Shown: positions 4,889 to 10,118 of the stretch, in pieces
How the letters are laid out: each line of letters begins with the position of its first letter
Position numbering within the stretch: the first letter of the stretch is position 1
Source of the DNA: a virus
Reading direction: 5' to 3' (one strand)
Virus record (IMG/VR): IMGVR_UViG_3300033146_000629
Span: 1-25,168 of that record
Length of the DNA: 25,168 nucleotides
The notes under the pieces: model-generated
Seen by the model: only the letters and a program-made list of their open reading frames with translations
Told to the model about the DNA's origin: nothing
The model's database searches: none
Position numbers and translations under genes: made by a program

Positions 4889-5356
4889 TTAAGCTTCTTT
4901 ATCAATTGATAGAGTAATATCTCCACCATCCTCGTTGAAGTCCTCAACTGCAACAAGGATTGTTGTTTGAAGAATTTGGACGCCACCGTGTAAACATTTT
5001 GCTCCAGTTGATGGATTCTCTTTATCCGTCAAGCTTAAAGCTATGTCAGCATCTACAGACCCTGCGTCTGTTACTTCTAACACCTGTATGGCATGCTCTC
5101 CATATTCTTCTGCAATTTGTGCATTTAAATCCGCACCTGGAACTAATCCTAAGCGTTCTTGCTCAGTTTTTTCCATTACTAAAAAGGCTACACGACCTGT
5201 CTTTTCAAACTTACTCTTTCCTAAGAAAGAAACTCTTTTACCTGATTTGCCACCGTTTAATTCAGAGGCTAATACTTCACGTTTTAGTTGGATATTTACA
5301 AATCCATCTTTCTTGTGACGTGTTTCTGTTACTGCTACTACTGTTATTTTTTGCAT
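4889..5356 (-). CDS. Hypothetical protein, 155 aa, probably well expressed
   Basis: Starts MQKITVVAVTETRHKKDGF. Mostly beta with several glycine turns: a basic N-terminal third (KKDGFVNIQLKREV, GGKSGKRVSFLGKSKFEKTGR) and an acidic C-terminal third (DADIALSLTDKENP, VAVEDFNEDGGD). That charge layout, OB-like strands and a ~150 aa size would suit a small nucleic-acid-binding protein, but no family motif is present and I do not assign one. It has its own leader hairpin (5364-5382) and a strong terminator (4839-4870), and its codons look less AT-extreme than those of its neighbours, all consistent with high expression as a single unit. Confidence 0.8.
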   Translation of the reverse strand: MQKITVVAVTETRHKKDGFVNIQLKREVLASELNGGKSGKRVSFLGKSKFEKTGRVAFLVMEKTEQERLGLVPGADLNAQIAEEYGEHAIQVLEVTDAGSVDADIALSLTDKENPSTGAKCLHGGVQILQTTILVAVEDFNEDGGDITLSIDKEA

Positions 5357-5363
5357 AATGATT

Positions 5364-5382
5364 GTGACACTAAGGTAGTCAC
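5364..5382 (-). promoter_or_regulatory. Hairpin in the leader of the 155 aa gene
   Basis: GTGACACTAAGGTAGTCAC folds as GTGA-(C)-ACTA / TAGTCAC, 8 bp with one bulged C and a 3 nt loop, ending 7 nt before the ATG at 5356. A hairpin this close to the start could control translation (autoregulation is common for phage nucleic-acid-binding proteins) or stabilise the mRNA 5' end. Confidence 0.4.
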
Positions 5383-5398
5383 TTCTCCATAGTTATTA

Positions 5399-5484
5399 TT
5401 AATCGTTATAGTCTATCCTATCGTCTAGTGCATATTTATCATCGAAGATATCACGGCTTAACCGATATGCTATATTTTACTCAT
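5399..5484 (-). pseudogene. Tiny gene (~28 aa) with ATG one base out of frame with its body
   Basis: An ATG at 5484 overlaps the stop of the 66 aa gene as ATGAGTAA, the same overlap used by the GroES-like gene at 10111. In its own frame it ends after MSKI. The -1 frame is open and protein-like (IAYRLSRDIFDDKYALDDRI, then DYND, TAA at 5399) but has no start codon. The ATG-to-stop span of 86 nt is one base short of whole codons. One more A in the AAAA run would give MSKNIAYRLSRDIFDD. The explanations are the same as for 2349-2527. Confidence 0.45.
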
Positions 5485-5677
5485 GATGTATTGATTGTAG
5501 TATGAGTTTGTTTAGATTTCTCGACTCCAATAGAACCATTAGTTCGTCAAAATCATTTACCTGATGAATACCAAATTGTATTTTACCTGTTGGCAGATCT
5601 TTGGCTTTCATTATTTGCACACGCCCTCCTTTAAGAACGTGTGTAAATGTGTATGTTGCTAATGTCCCTCTAGCCAT
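5477..5677 (-). CDS. Hypothetical protein, 66 aa
   Basis: Starts MARGTLATYTFTHVLKGGR and ends LILQSIHHE. A basic beta-hairpin start followed by a VNDFDELMVLLESRNLNKLIL helix; soluble, unrecognised. Its ATG lies inside the last 19 nt of the upstream 45 aa gene and its stop overlaps the next ATG, so three small genes here form one coupled set. Confidence 0.65.
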   Translation of the reverse strand: MARGTLATYTFTHVLKGGRVQIMKAKDLPTGKIQFGIHQVNDFDELMVLLESRNLNKLILQSIHHE

Positions 5678-5796
5678 TGTTTAGTTGTTTGGTTATTATT
5701 CTCAACTATCTCGTCTAAGAGTCCATTGATTTGATTCAATTGTTCTATCTCTTGCAGAGTTGAATCTTGTTGTGCTACTAATGTATAATTGTCCAT
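5659..5796 (-). CDS. Hypothetical acidic helical protein, 45 aa
   Basis: The ATG at 5796 gives MDNYTLVAQQDSTLQEIEQ..., 45 aa, Q/N/E-rich and almost entirely helical (EQLNQINGLLDEIVENNNQ), a probable short coiled coil. The leader is the standard CATTTAAATAACTAAATT type. Its 3' end overlaps the start of the 66 aa gene by 19 nt. Function unknown. Confidence 0.6.
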   Translation of the reverse strand: MDNYTLVAQQDSTLQEIEQLNQINGLLDEIVENNNQTTKQWLEGH

Positions 5797-5814
5797 AATT
5801 TAGTTATTTAAATG

Positions 5815-5928
5815 TTATGCTGGGAATTCAGCGATTAGTATTAATATCCCTCCAACTATTGCAGCGAAGGCTAAGCTTGCAAATCCTAAATCTATTAGGA
5901 AGTTTGCATAAAATGTTCTCTTGCTCAT
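5815..5928 (-). CDS. Small single-helix membrane protein, 37 aa
   Basis: The ATG at 5928 gives MSKRTFYANFLIDLGFASLAF..., 37 aa, with a short basic N-terminus and one hydrophobic helix (residues ~10-33, FAAIVGGILILIAEF) ending EFPA. It is a second membrane micropeptide in this arm besides 1020-1154. It could be holin-like or a membrane-acting takeover factor; nothing distinguishes these. Confidence 0.6.
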   Translation of the reverse strand: MSKRTFYANFLIDLGFASLAFAAIVGGILILIAEFPA

Positions 5929-6200
5929 TGTGTATGATTTATGTGGTTAATAATTAACATGTTCATCTAGGAATATGTGTAATAAATACGATTCGCTTAT
6001 AGTTTACTTGCTAAGGTATCGAGAACGAATGCAAGAGAGAATGGTATCGGATCCCCAGGCCAGAACATATTGTCAATTGAATGACACAGCTATACTGATA
6101 TGTTATTATAGGCTATATATATGTCATATTAGACACATATGCTATATTGGTTATATGGCGAATAGAGGTGTGAGAGGGCTGTAGCCCCCTCTGTCGCCCG
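5929..6200. other. Non-coding region with operator-like palindromes
   Basis: No good minus-strand frame; the 69 aa plus-strand frame at 5975-6184 is against the direction of all neighbours and has an unlikely composition. Two dyads share TGTC/GACA arms: TGTCA-ATTGAA-TGACA (6071-6086) and TATGTC-ATATTA-GACACATA (6120-6139), the latter inside a longer AT palindrome (6112-6146). These look like repressor or initiator protein sites in front of the small minus-strand genes. No promoter consensus was found. Confidence 0.4.
6173..6192 (-). terminator. GC-rich hairpin after the 81 aa gene
   Basis: AGAGGG (6173-6178) pairs with CCCTCT (6187-6192) across an 8 nt loop that can extend with GGC/GCC. It begins 9 nt past the stop codon at 6201. 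There is no U-run on either side, so termination would be weak or factor-dependent. Confidence 0.35.
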
Positions 6201-6446
6201 CTAGTAGCTTGCTACCTCTTCCCCTTTCGGCTTTAGGCTCAAGATAAGAACCTCTTCCCCGTTTTCATCCTCCTTAGCCATTACGCACACGTCATCTGAT
6301 GACAGGTCAGCCGTCCATTTCTTGGATACTGGGCCCATGTGAGAGCTGTGCTGGTCGGTGAAAAAGTGACCGTTAGGTGTTTTAATAACGATGATCTTTG
6401 CAACGTCATACTCGTCTTTAAATTGTTCGATAGAATAAACTTTCAT
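6201..6446 (-). CDS. Hypothetical protein, 81 aa, in a GC-richer patch
   Basis: Starts MKVYSIEQFKDEYDVAKIIV and ends PKGEEVASY. Beta-rich at first (KIIVIKTPNGHFFTDQH), then an acidic DVCVMAKEDENGEEVLILSL segment. Soluble, no motif recognised. The gene and its flanks contain visibly more G and C than the rest of the window, with GC-ending codons such as GTC, GCC and ACG, suggesting a different origin or strong expression selection. It is the first minus-strand gene from the divergent control region and so probably the earliest transcribed leftward. Confidence 0.7.
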   Translation of the reverse strand: MKVYSIEQFKDEYDVAKIIVIKTPNGHFFTDQHSSHMGPVSKKWTADLSSDDVCVMAKEDENGEEVLILSLKPKGEEVASY

Positions 6447-6483
6447 GATATGTGGTTATTTAATTGTTATGGGGCCTATTGCC

Positions 6484-6491
6484 CAAACCTA
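6484..6491 (-). promoter_or_regulatory. Possible leftward -7 element (TAGGTTTG)
   Basis: Minus-strand TAGGTTTG matches the Bacteroidota TAnnTTTG consensus exactly and lies 38 nt upstream of the ATG of the 81 aa gene. No TTG is found 17-23 nt further upstream, so only half the promoter is visible. Confidence 0.3.
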
Positions 6492-6604
6492 AAAAAGGGT
6501 AGGGGTGTTTGTTAAGGATATAAACCGCCCTCGAACATATATACATTTTTGAAATGCCACGAAATAGCATTTTGCTCAAATAGAATATTCTTCTGGTTTG
6601 ACCC

Positions 6605-6638
6605 GGGGTATCATCGGGGGGGGGTGATTTATTCGGGG
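6605..6638 (+). other. Putative G-quadruplex with a nine-G run
   Basis: GGGG (6605-6608), GGGGGGGGG (6616-6624) and GGGG (6635-6638) supply four tracts of four G with loops of 7, 1 and 10 nt; GGG at 6649-6651 could substitute. Such G runs are out of place in this AT-rich genome. A quadruplex on the plus strand here could affect replication initiation or rightward transcription; the G9 run is also a likely slippage site. Confidence 0.5.
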
Positions 6639-6706
6639 TGTAATTGACGGGACTTAATCAACTGACGAACAGTGTGTGAAATGTTGTCAAATAGGATTGC
6701 CAAACG

Positions 6707-6723
6707 ATTTTGCTTCGCAAAAT
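6707..6723. other. Perfect 7 bp hairpin in the control region
   Basis: ATTTTGC-TTC-GCAAAAT is a perfect dyad with a 3 nt loop and A/T-rich ends on both strands. No gene ends nearby, so an operator or origin element is more likely than a terminator. Confidence 0.4.
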
Positions 6724-6746
6724 AGGGGAATACTCTTGCTTAGTAA

Positions 6747-6780
6747 TTTGTAAAAGGTAACATATTATTATATATGTTTG
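6747..6780 (+). promoter_or_regulatory. Putative Bacteroidota-type promoter for the rightward genes
   Basis: TTTG (6747-6750), 22 nt spacer, TATGTTTG (6773-6780): this fits the TTG-N17-23-TAnnTTTG housekeeping promoter of Bacteroidota. Transcription would start around 6787, giving a leader of about 105 nt that holds the long inverted repeat and the second GGTAACATAT. The first GGTAACATAT lies inside the spacer. Confidence 0.45.
6756..6765 (+). repeat. GGTAACATAT element, copy 1
   Basis: First of four intergenic copies of GGTAACATAT on the plus strand. This copy lies between the -33 and -7 parts of the putative promoter and is followed by a small AACATAT/TATATGTT dyad. Confidence 0.45.
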
Positions 6781-6851
6781 GTTATCGGAGGAAATAATTA
6801 TATAGTCATTAATTAAGTATATTATATATATTATTCCTCTAGAATAACCAA
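6778..6851 (+). repeat. Imperfect inverted repeat, 74 bp
   Basis: Outer arms TTGGTTAT (6778-6785) and ATAACCAA (6844-6851) pair over 8 bp. Inner arms GAGGAAATAAT (6788-6798) and ATTATTCCTC (6830-6839) pair over 10 bp with one bulge. The centre is AT-only. It overlaps the end of the promoter's -7 element and forms most of the leader of the first rightward message, so it may be an operator, a 5'-stabilising hairpin or an origin structure. Confidence 0.5.
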
Positions 6852-6852
6852 T

Positions 6853-6874
6853 GGTAACATATATATAAAGTAAG
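6853..6874 (+). repeat. GGTAACATAT element, copy 2 (long form)
   Basis: GGTAACATATAT followed by ATAAAGTAAG, 18 nt before the first rightward gene. Copy 3 (9135-9154) is almost identical over 20 nt, differing by an AT insertion and one G/C change. Confidence 0.5.
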
Positions 6875-6891
6875 TTATATAAACACACAAT

Positions 6892-7182
6892 ATGGGATTA
6901 AATTCAAACGAGCAAAGAAGAGAGAAGTTATATACAGGACTTGAGTTTCACTTTAGTAAATCAGGTGAGCTTAAGGAAATATATAATGGTAAGAAAGAGT
7001 TGGTAGACCCACTCAATATATCATTTCTTAGAAACCTAATAAAGATTGGTGACGAGAATAGTAGAATAATGTTTGCTGACCTTGAGCAATACATAGAGGT
7101 GTTAAGCCCTAGATTCGGGAAGAAGTCAAACATTAATACAACCAGCAAAGGGATGGTGGTATCTAATATTAATATACATTAA
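6892..7182 (+). CDS. Hypothetical protein, 96 aa, first rightward gene
   Basis: Starts MGLNSNEQRREKLYTGLEF. Mixed helical and polar; KSGELKEIYNGKKELVDPLNISFLR in the middle and a loose polar tail (INTTSKGMVVSNINIH). Not recognised. The ATG at 6892 is preceded by AAACACACAAT, a leader shared by several plus-strand genes, and by GGTAACATAT copy 2. It heads a run of four closely spaced genes ending with the PhoH-like ATPase. Confidence 0.7.
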   Translation: MGLNSNEQRREKLYTGLEFHFSKSGELKEIYNGKKELVDPLNISFLRNLIKIGDENSRIMFADLEQYIEVLSPRFGKKSNINTTSKGMVVSNINIH

Positions 7183-7192
7183 AACACACAAT

Positions 7193-7417
7193 ATGGAAAA
7201 CAAATTTCACGAAGTATTTGATACTATGCGAGATCTAGAAGATGTTCAGCAAGTATTCGTTAACAATGCCAAACAGATGGCTAAGGATAATCCAAGATAC
7301 ATAGTCCTGTATAAGACAGATGTTATGATTGATGTGGATGAGAATGGTAAAGAGGTTCCTTCAATGACGTGCGCCTTAAGCATATCTAAGAAGGACGAGA
7401 CAGTCAGACGCCTGTAA
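7193..7417 (+). CDS. Hypothetical protein, 74 aa
   Basis: Starts MENKFHEVFDTMRDLEDVQQ, a predicted N-terminal helix pair, followed by a strand-turn-strand (YIVLYKTDVMIDVDENGKE). No known family. An AAAACACACAAT leader precedes the ATG, and the stop overlaps the next start (TAATG). Confidence 0.7.
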   Translation: MENKFHEVFDTMRDLEDVQQVFVNNAKQMAKDNPRYIVLYKTDVMIDVDENGKEVPSMTCALSISKKDETVRRL

Positions 7418-7761
7418 TGGATAGACCTTATGAGTTCCAAACCATTCAAACCCTTATGGGCGAAGAGGTTAGGATAGATGAAGAGACTGGTGAACAATAT
7501 GTTGAGCAAATCATAATAGCTCAGGATAAGAAATTAAGAAAGACTATTGACTTATTTAATGTCTCGTCTTATGAAGAATTCACCAATGATAAGGGCGCTG
7601 TATATTCAAAGAGATGTATGATTGAGGTGAACGGTGAGCCCGTAGTGGTTGCTAAATCTTATGAAGATATCAAGAAGATTATATCAGAGCTTAATGTTAA
7701 TTCAAAAAAAAGTGTAGGATTTGGAAGATCTAGTGATAAAAAAGAGAAAGTCTCCAGTTAG
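7417..7761 (+). CDS. Hypothetical protein, 114 aa
   Basis: Starts MDRPYEFQTIQTLMGEEVRI. Acidic first third (DEETGEQYVEQIII), then a helix and two strands (RCMIEVNGEPVVVAKSYED), and a basic serine/lysine tail. Not recognised. Translationally coupled to the gene before it (TAATG). The PhoH-like gene either follows its stop by 1 nt or overlaps its end, depending on that gene's start. Confidence 0.7.
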   Translation: MDRPYEFQTIQTLMGEEVRIDEETGEQYVEQIIIAQDKKLRKTIDLFNVSSYEEFTNDKGAVYSKRCMIEVNGEPVVVAKSYEDIKKIISELNVNSKKSVGFGRSSDKKEKVSS

Positions 7762-7762
7762 A

Positions 7763-8383
7763 ATGGACATTTCCCTTAATGACGAACAGAAGTTAGCTAA
7801 GGCGACTATATTAAGTCATGACATATCTATTATAACAGGCCCGGCAGGAACAGGTAAGTCTCTTTTAAGCGCAGCAATTGCAATGGACATGTTTCTTAAT
7901 AACGGCTATGATAAGATTGTTATAGCACGTCCTTATGTAGTTGACGAGAGCTTTGGATTTACTCCTGGAGGGGTTGATGAGAAGTTTGAGGGGTTAATAG
8001 CTGCATTGATGGAGAACTTTGAGAGAGTATACGGAAGTAACGCGTCTAAAAAGGCTAAGTTACGAAAGTATATTGAAGAGAAGAAGATTGAGATGGTTCC
8101 TATCGGGTTTATGAAAGGTAGGACATTTACTAATAGTATAATTATAATTGAAGAGGCTGAAGACATTACGCCTAAGCAGATGAAGTTAATCCTAACGAGA
8201 TTAGGGATAGGTTCTATAATGTTAATTAATGGAGATGTGTTACAGACGTCAATTAGAGGAACAAGTGGTTTACAGCGCTTATTTGAAGCTGAGCCAAATA
8301 TAGAAAGGATGTGTCATGTTGGATTAACCAAGAACCACAGAGCCTCTATTGTCCAGGACATACTTAAATATTTTGAAGAATGA
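7763..8383 (+). CDS. phoH: PhoH-like P-loop ATPase, 206 aa
   Basis: ATP-binding domain of the PhoH family, common in phages and thought to act on RNA or nucleotide metabolism; its phage role is not settled. Visible motifs: Walker A GPAGTGKS (residues 26-33); the PhoH-specific VIARPYV...ESFGFTPGG; Walker B and following residues in SIIIIEEAEDITPKQMKL; sensor-like LINGDVLQ; and a C-terminal NHR-type arginine region. The length suits the short single-domain phage form. The ATG at 7763 sits 1 nt after the previous stop; an in-frame TTG at 7721 would add 14 residues but overlap the upstream gene by 41 nt. Confidence 0.92.
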   Translation: MDISLNDEQKLAKATILSHDISIITGPAGTGKSLLSAAIAMDMFLNNGYDKIVIARPYVVDESFGFTPGGVDEKFEGLIAALMENFERVYGSNASKKAKLRKYIEEKKIEMVPIGFMKGRTFTNSIIIIEEAEDITPKQMKLILTRLGIGSIMLINGDVLQTSIRGTSGLQRLFEAEPNIERMCHVGLTKNHRASIVQDILKYFEE

Positions 8384-8664
8384 TAATAAATATAGTAGGG
8401 ACGCCGTTATTTCCCAAGTTTAATATAATTAAATCAATGGATAATTTATATGACAGTGATGGCAAAGTAATTCATAATGTAGATAACGTTTACAATATAG
8501 AATGCAGAACAAGAGTTGGTGAAATTGTTATTAGCGAATCTAAAGTTGTGAGAACATATGGGGATATAGGAAATACAAATGAAGTGATTAACTTAATAGC
8601 CAAATGTAATCAGAGAGCATACGATATACTATTCCCTGAAGAAGCATTGATTACAATATTATAA
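8380..8664 (+). CDS. Hypothetical protein, 94 aa
   Basis: Starts MIINIVGTPLFPKFNIIKS. Beta-rich first half with YNIECRTRVGEIVISESKVVRTYG, then a helix (NEVINLIAKCNQRAYDIL). Not recognised. The ATG overlaps the PhoH stop (ATGA), so it is probably translated with it and may be functionally linked. Confidence 0.7.
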   Translation: MIINIVGTPLFPKFNIIKSMDNLYDSDGKVIHNVDNVYNIECRTRVGEIVISESKVVRTYGDIGNTNEVINLIAKCNQRAYDILFPEEALITIL

Positions 8665-8683
8665 ATTAAATAAATATACAGAT

Positions 8684-8815
8684 ATGAATGCACACGAAAG
8701 GAGTTTTGCTATTGACGCCCTTAACAGGGTGTTACAAACGGCAAAACAATTAGATGATAAAAATCTAATTAAAATTGTTACCGATAAGATTATTAATTTA
8801 ATAAATTTACAATAA
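8684..8815 (+). CDS. Hypothetical helical protein, 43 aa
   Basis: The ATG at 8684 gives MNAHERSFAIDALNRVLQTA..., 43 aa. It is an amphipathic helical peptide (QLDDKNLIKIVTDKIINLINLQ) without export or membrane signals. It fills the gap between 8664 and the membrane protein gene, whose possible upstream ATG (8817) follows its stop by 1 nt. Function unknown. Confidence 0.6.
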   Translation: MNAHERSFAIDALNRVLQTAKQLDDKNLIKIVTDKIINLINLQ

Positions 8816-8860
8816 TATGAGAAAGAGAAATTTACCAGCAGTATCTCATTGTTCGGCGGG

Positions 8861-9133
8861 ATGTTGACGATGATGGAACTATTAGGATCGATTGGGCTAA
8901 CTATGATTGTTACCCAATCGTTTCTGTTTAAAGGAGTTAGAGATTACTTCTCTAATAAATGGATTAAGAAAGTATTAAATTGCACACAATGTTTCGGCTT
9001 TTGGAGCGGAGTATTAGTAGGTGTAATGGAATGGAATTATATAACTGACATATTGCTATTAGGGTTTTCTTCTAGTATATTAAGTTATGTTTTATACCTA
9101 TTAATAAAGCCATTAGTTATTAAATACGACTAA
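8861..9133 (+). CDS. Small membrane protein with CxxC-GFW motif (DUF1360-like)
   Basis: About 90 aa with an N-terminal hydrophobic helix (MELLGSIGLTMIVTQSFLF), then KVLNCTQCFGFWSGVLVG and a second long hydrophobic segment (ITDILLLGFSSSILSYVLYLLI). A CxxCxGFWxG motif between two helices is characteristic of DUF1360-type inner-membrane proteins, frequent in phages and of unknown function. The start is unclear: ATG codons at 8861, 8870 and 8873 and a TTG at 8849 are in frame. An ATG at 8817, 1 nt after the previous stop, is one base out of frame; a single extra base in AAATTT would join it, giving an N-terminus MRKRKFTSS. Confidence 0.7.
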   Translation: MLTMMELLGSIGLTMIVTQSFLFKGVRDYFSNKWIKKVLNCTQCFGFWSGVLVGVMEWNYITDILLLGFSSSILSYVLYLLIKPLVIKYD

Positions 9134-9134
9134 A

Positions 9135-9154
9135 GGTAACATATATAAACTAAG
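9135..9154 (+). repeat. GGTAACATAT element, copy 3 (long form)
   Basis: GGTAACATATATAAACTAAG directly after the stop of the membrane protein gene and 33 nt before the 90 aa gene, followed by two blocks of ACACAC repeats. Nearly the same 20 nt as copy 2, in the same position relative to a gene start. Confidence 0.5.
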
Positions 9155-9187
9155 ACACACACAAAACACACACAAAACACATTTTAC

Positions 9188-9460
9188 ATGAACGAAAAGA
9201 AAGAAGAGATTATTGACACTGTAGAATCTACAGAGGAAATTAAATTAGATGAGAGTAACTCAGGCGAATACACATTCGATAAAGAACCTGAGGTTAAGCA
9301 AGAGATACCAGAATTTGAGTATTTAGCAATATCTAAAGATGACTACGAGAAGTTCGTTGCTGGTATAGACATATTGAATGATGATATGAAACGATACTTC
9401 GGTGCGTTGCTGCATAATAAATTCAAAGTTGTTCCAATGCCTAAAGAAGTTAAAGAGTAA
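9188..9460 (+). CDS. Acidic hypothetical protein, 90 aa
   Basis: Starts MNEKKEEIIDTVESTEEIK. The first ~40 residues are highly acidic and probably disordered; the rest is helical (DYEKFVAGIDILNDDMKRYF) with a basic end (KFKVVPMPKEVKE). Not recognised. The leader has ACACACACAAAACACACACAAAACAC, the longest A/C-rich stretch in the window, after GGTAACATAT copy 3. Its stop overlaps the next start (TAATG). Confidence 0.7.
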   Translation: MNEKKEEIIDTVESTEEIKLDESNSGEYTFDKEPEVKQEIPEFEYLAISKDDYEKFVAGIDILNDDMKRYFGALLHNKFKVVPMPKEVKE

Positions 9461-9837
9461 TGACTGCAGGCTTTAAAACTATTAATATAAAGTCTGAAGG
9501 CATTAACGAATCTATACTTTATTACATAAAATCAATTTCATTCATACATAAAATAACAGCACCTAAAGATCAGAAGGCGTTATCTCTACTTATCAGTAAG
9601 TATATAGAGTTGTCCAAGGATGTTCTTAAAGAGAAGTTAATAAACACATTATTGTTCTCTAAAGATTCATCAGATGAAATAAAGGCTGGGGCTAATATGA
9701 ATAAACATGAATATTCTGTATTTTTAAAGAAGTTAGAAGAGCGAAATATACTAAAGGAAAACACACTGCGTAAAAGCGTAGTTCCTAAAATCAATGATGA
9801 CAATTCTATAGAGTTAAGATTAAAATTCACAATATAG
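9460..9837 (+). CDS. Winged-helix-like hypothetical protein, 125 aa
   Basis: Starts MTAGFKTINIKSEGINESI. The middle reads as a helical DNA-binding domain: a QKALSLLISKYIEL helix, VLKEKLINTLLFS, then NKHEYSVFLKKLEERNIL as a recognition-type helix and a strand with VVPKINDD...LRLKFTI as a possible wing. Related-looking proteins occur near packaging genes in Bacteroidota phages. The prediction is from pattern only; a regulator or packaging accessory is possible. Coupled to the upstream gene by TAATG. Confidence 0.7.
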   Translation: MTAGFKTINIKSEGINESILYYIKSISFIHKITAPKDQKALSLLISKYIELSKDVLKEKLINTLLFSKDSSDEIKAGANMNKHEYSVFLKKLEERNILKENTLRKSVVPKINDDNSIELRLKFTI

Positions 9838-9846
9838 ATTTGCGTT

Positions 9847-9881
9847 CGATGTCTTAGGGTTTGTGTGTTTCCCGGACGTCG
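9847..9881 (+). other. Hairpin in the leader of the HU-like gene
   Basis: CGATGTC (9847-9853) pairs with GACGTCG (9875-9881), one T-G, with GGG/CCC inside and a loop containing GTGTGTTT. It ends 12 nt before the ATG at 9894 and follows the previous stop by 9 nt. There is no U-run. A TAGATTTG -7 match at 9835-9842 lies just upstream but has no -33 partner. Confidence 0.35.
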
Positions 9882-9893
9882 TTCGTTATCGTT

Positions 9894-10118
9894 ATGATAG
9901 ACAAGACATTAAATAGAATAACACAAGAGGTATCTGACGAGTTAGGTATTCCTCAAGAGCATATAATAGCTATACTTAATTCACAACATGATGATATATT
10001 GTCATGTGCAAAGAATAAGGACATAGACTTTGTATTCTTAAAATATTTTGGAACATTAGCCACTCACGCAAATTATAGAAGGCCGTTCCGTAATGATAAA
10101 CACACAAAGAATGAGTAA
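9894..10118 (+). CDS. Short HU/IHF-like hypothetical protein, 74 aa
   Basis: The frame is open from 9861, but the ATG at 9894 (MIDKTLNRITQEVSDELG) is the sensible start, after a hairpin. Pattern: two helices (TQEVSDELGIP, EHIIAILNSQHDDILSCAK), then DFVFLKYFGTLATHANY, reminiscent of the helix-helix-strand GFGxF start of HU/IHF proteins, though lacking the DNA-binding arm. Short phage proteins of this type are frequent in Bacteroidota phages. It overlaps the GroES-like gene by 8 nt (ATGAGTAA). Confidence 0.65.
   Translation: MIDKTLNRITQEVSDELGIPQEHIIAILNSQHDDILSCAKNKDIDFVFLKYFGTLATHANYRRPFRNDKHTKNE

Larger units (their letters stand above)
6447..6891. other. Divergent intergenic control region (445 bp)
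   Basis: Separates the leftward and rightward gene blocks. No protein-coding frame is supported. From left to right it holds a GGGC-CTATT-GCCC hairpin (near 6471-6485), a TAGGTTTG -7 match facing left, AAATGC/GCATTT (6552-6572), a G-rich tract, a perfect ATTTTGC-TTC-GCAAAAT hairpin (6707-6723), a rightward promoter candidate, and a long inverted repeat flanked by GGTAACATAT copies. It is the most likely place for early promoters, repressor sites and possibly a replication origin. Confidence 0.6.

Noticed and set aside
4960-5358. Plus-strand 132 aa and 91 aa frames opposite the 155 aa gene
   Set aside because: Antisense shadows; leucine/histidine-rich or serine/proline-rich composition typical of reverse-complement reading, while the minus-strand gene has a leader hairpin and terminator.
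5975-6184. Plus-strand 69 aa frame
   Set aside because: Opposite to every neighbouring gene, with an implausible composition dominated by Y, I, C, R and M from AT palindromes and no A/C-rich leader.
9835-9842. TAGATTTG as a promoter for the HU-like gene
   Set aside because: The -7 matches but no -33 TTG is present, and such single matches are expected by chance in AT-rich DNA.
10093-10110. Upstream ATG for the GroES-like gene
   Set aside because: It would add only MINTQR from inside the previous gene; the ATG at 10111 has the ACACACAAAG leader and the usual overlap.
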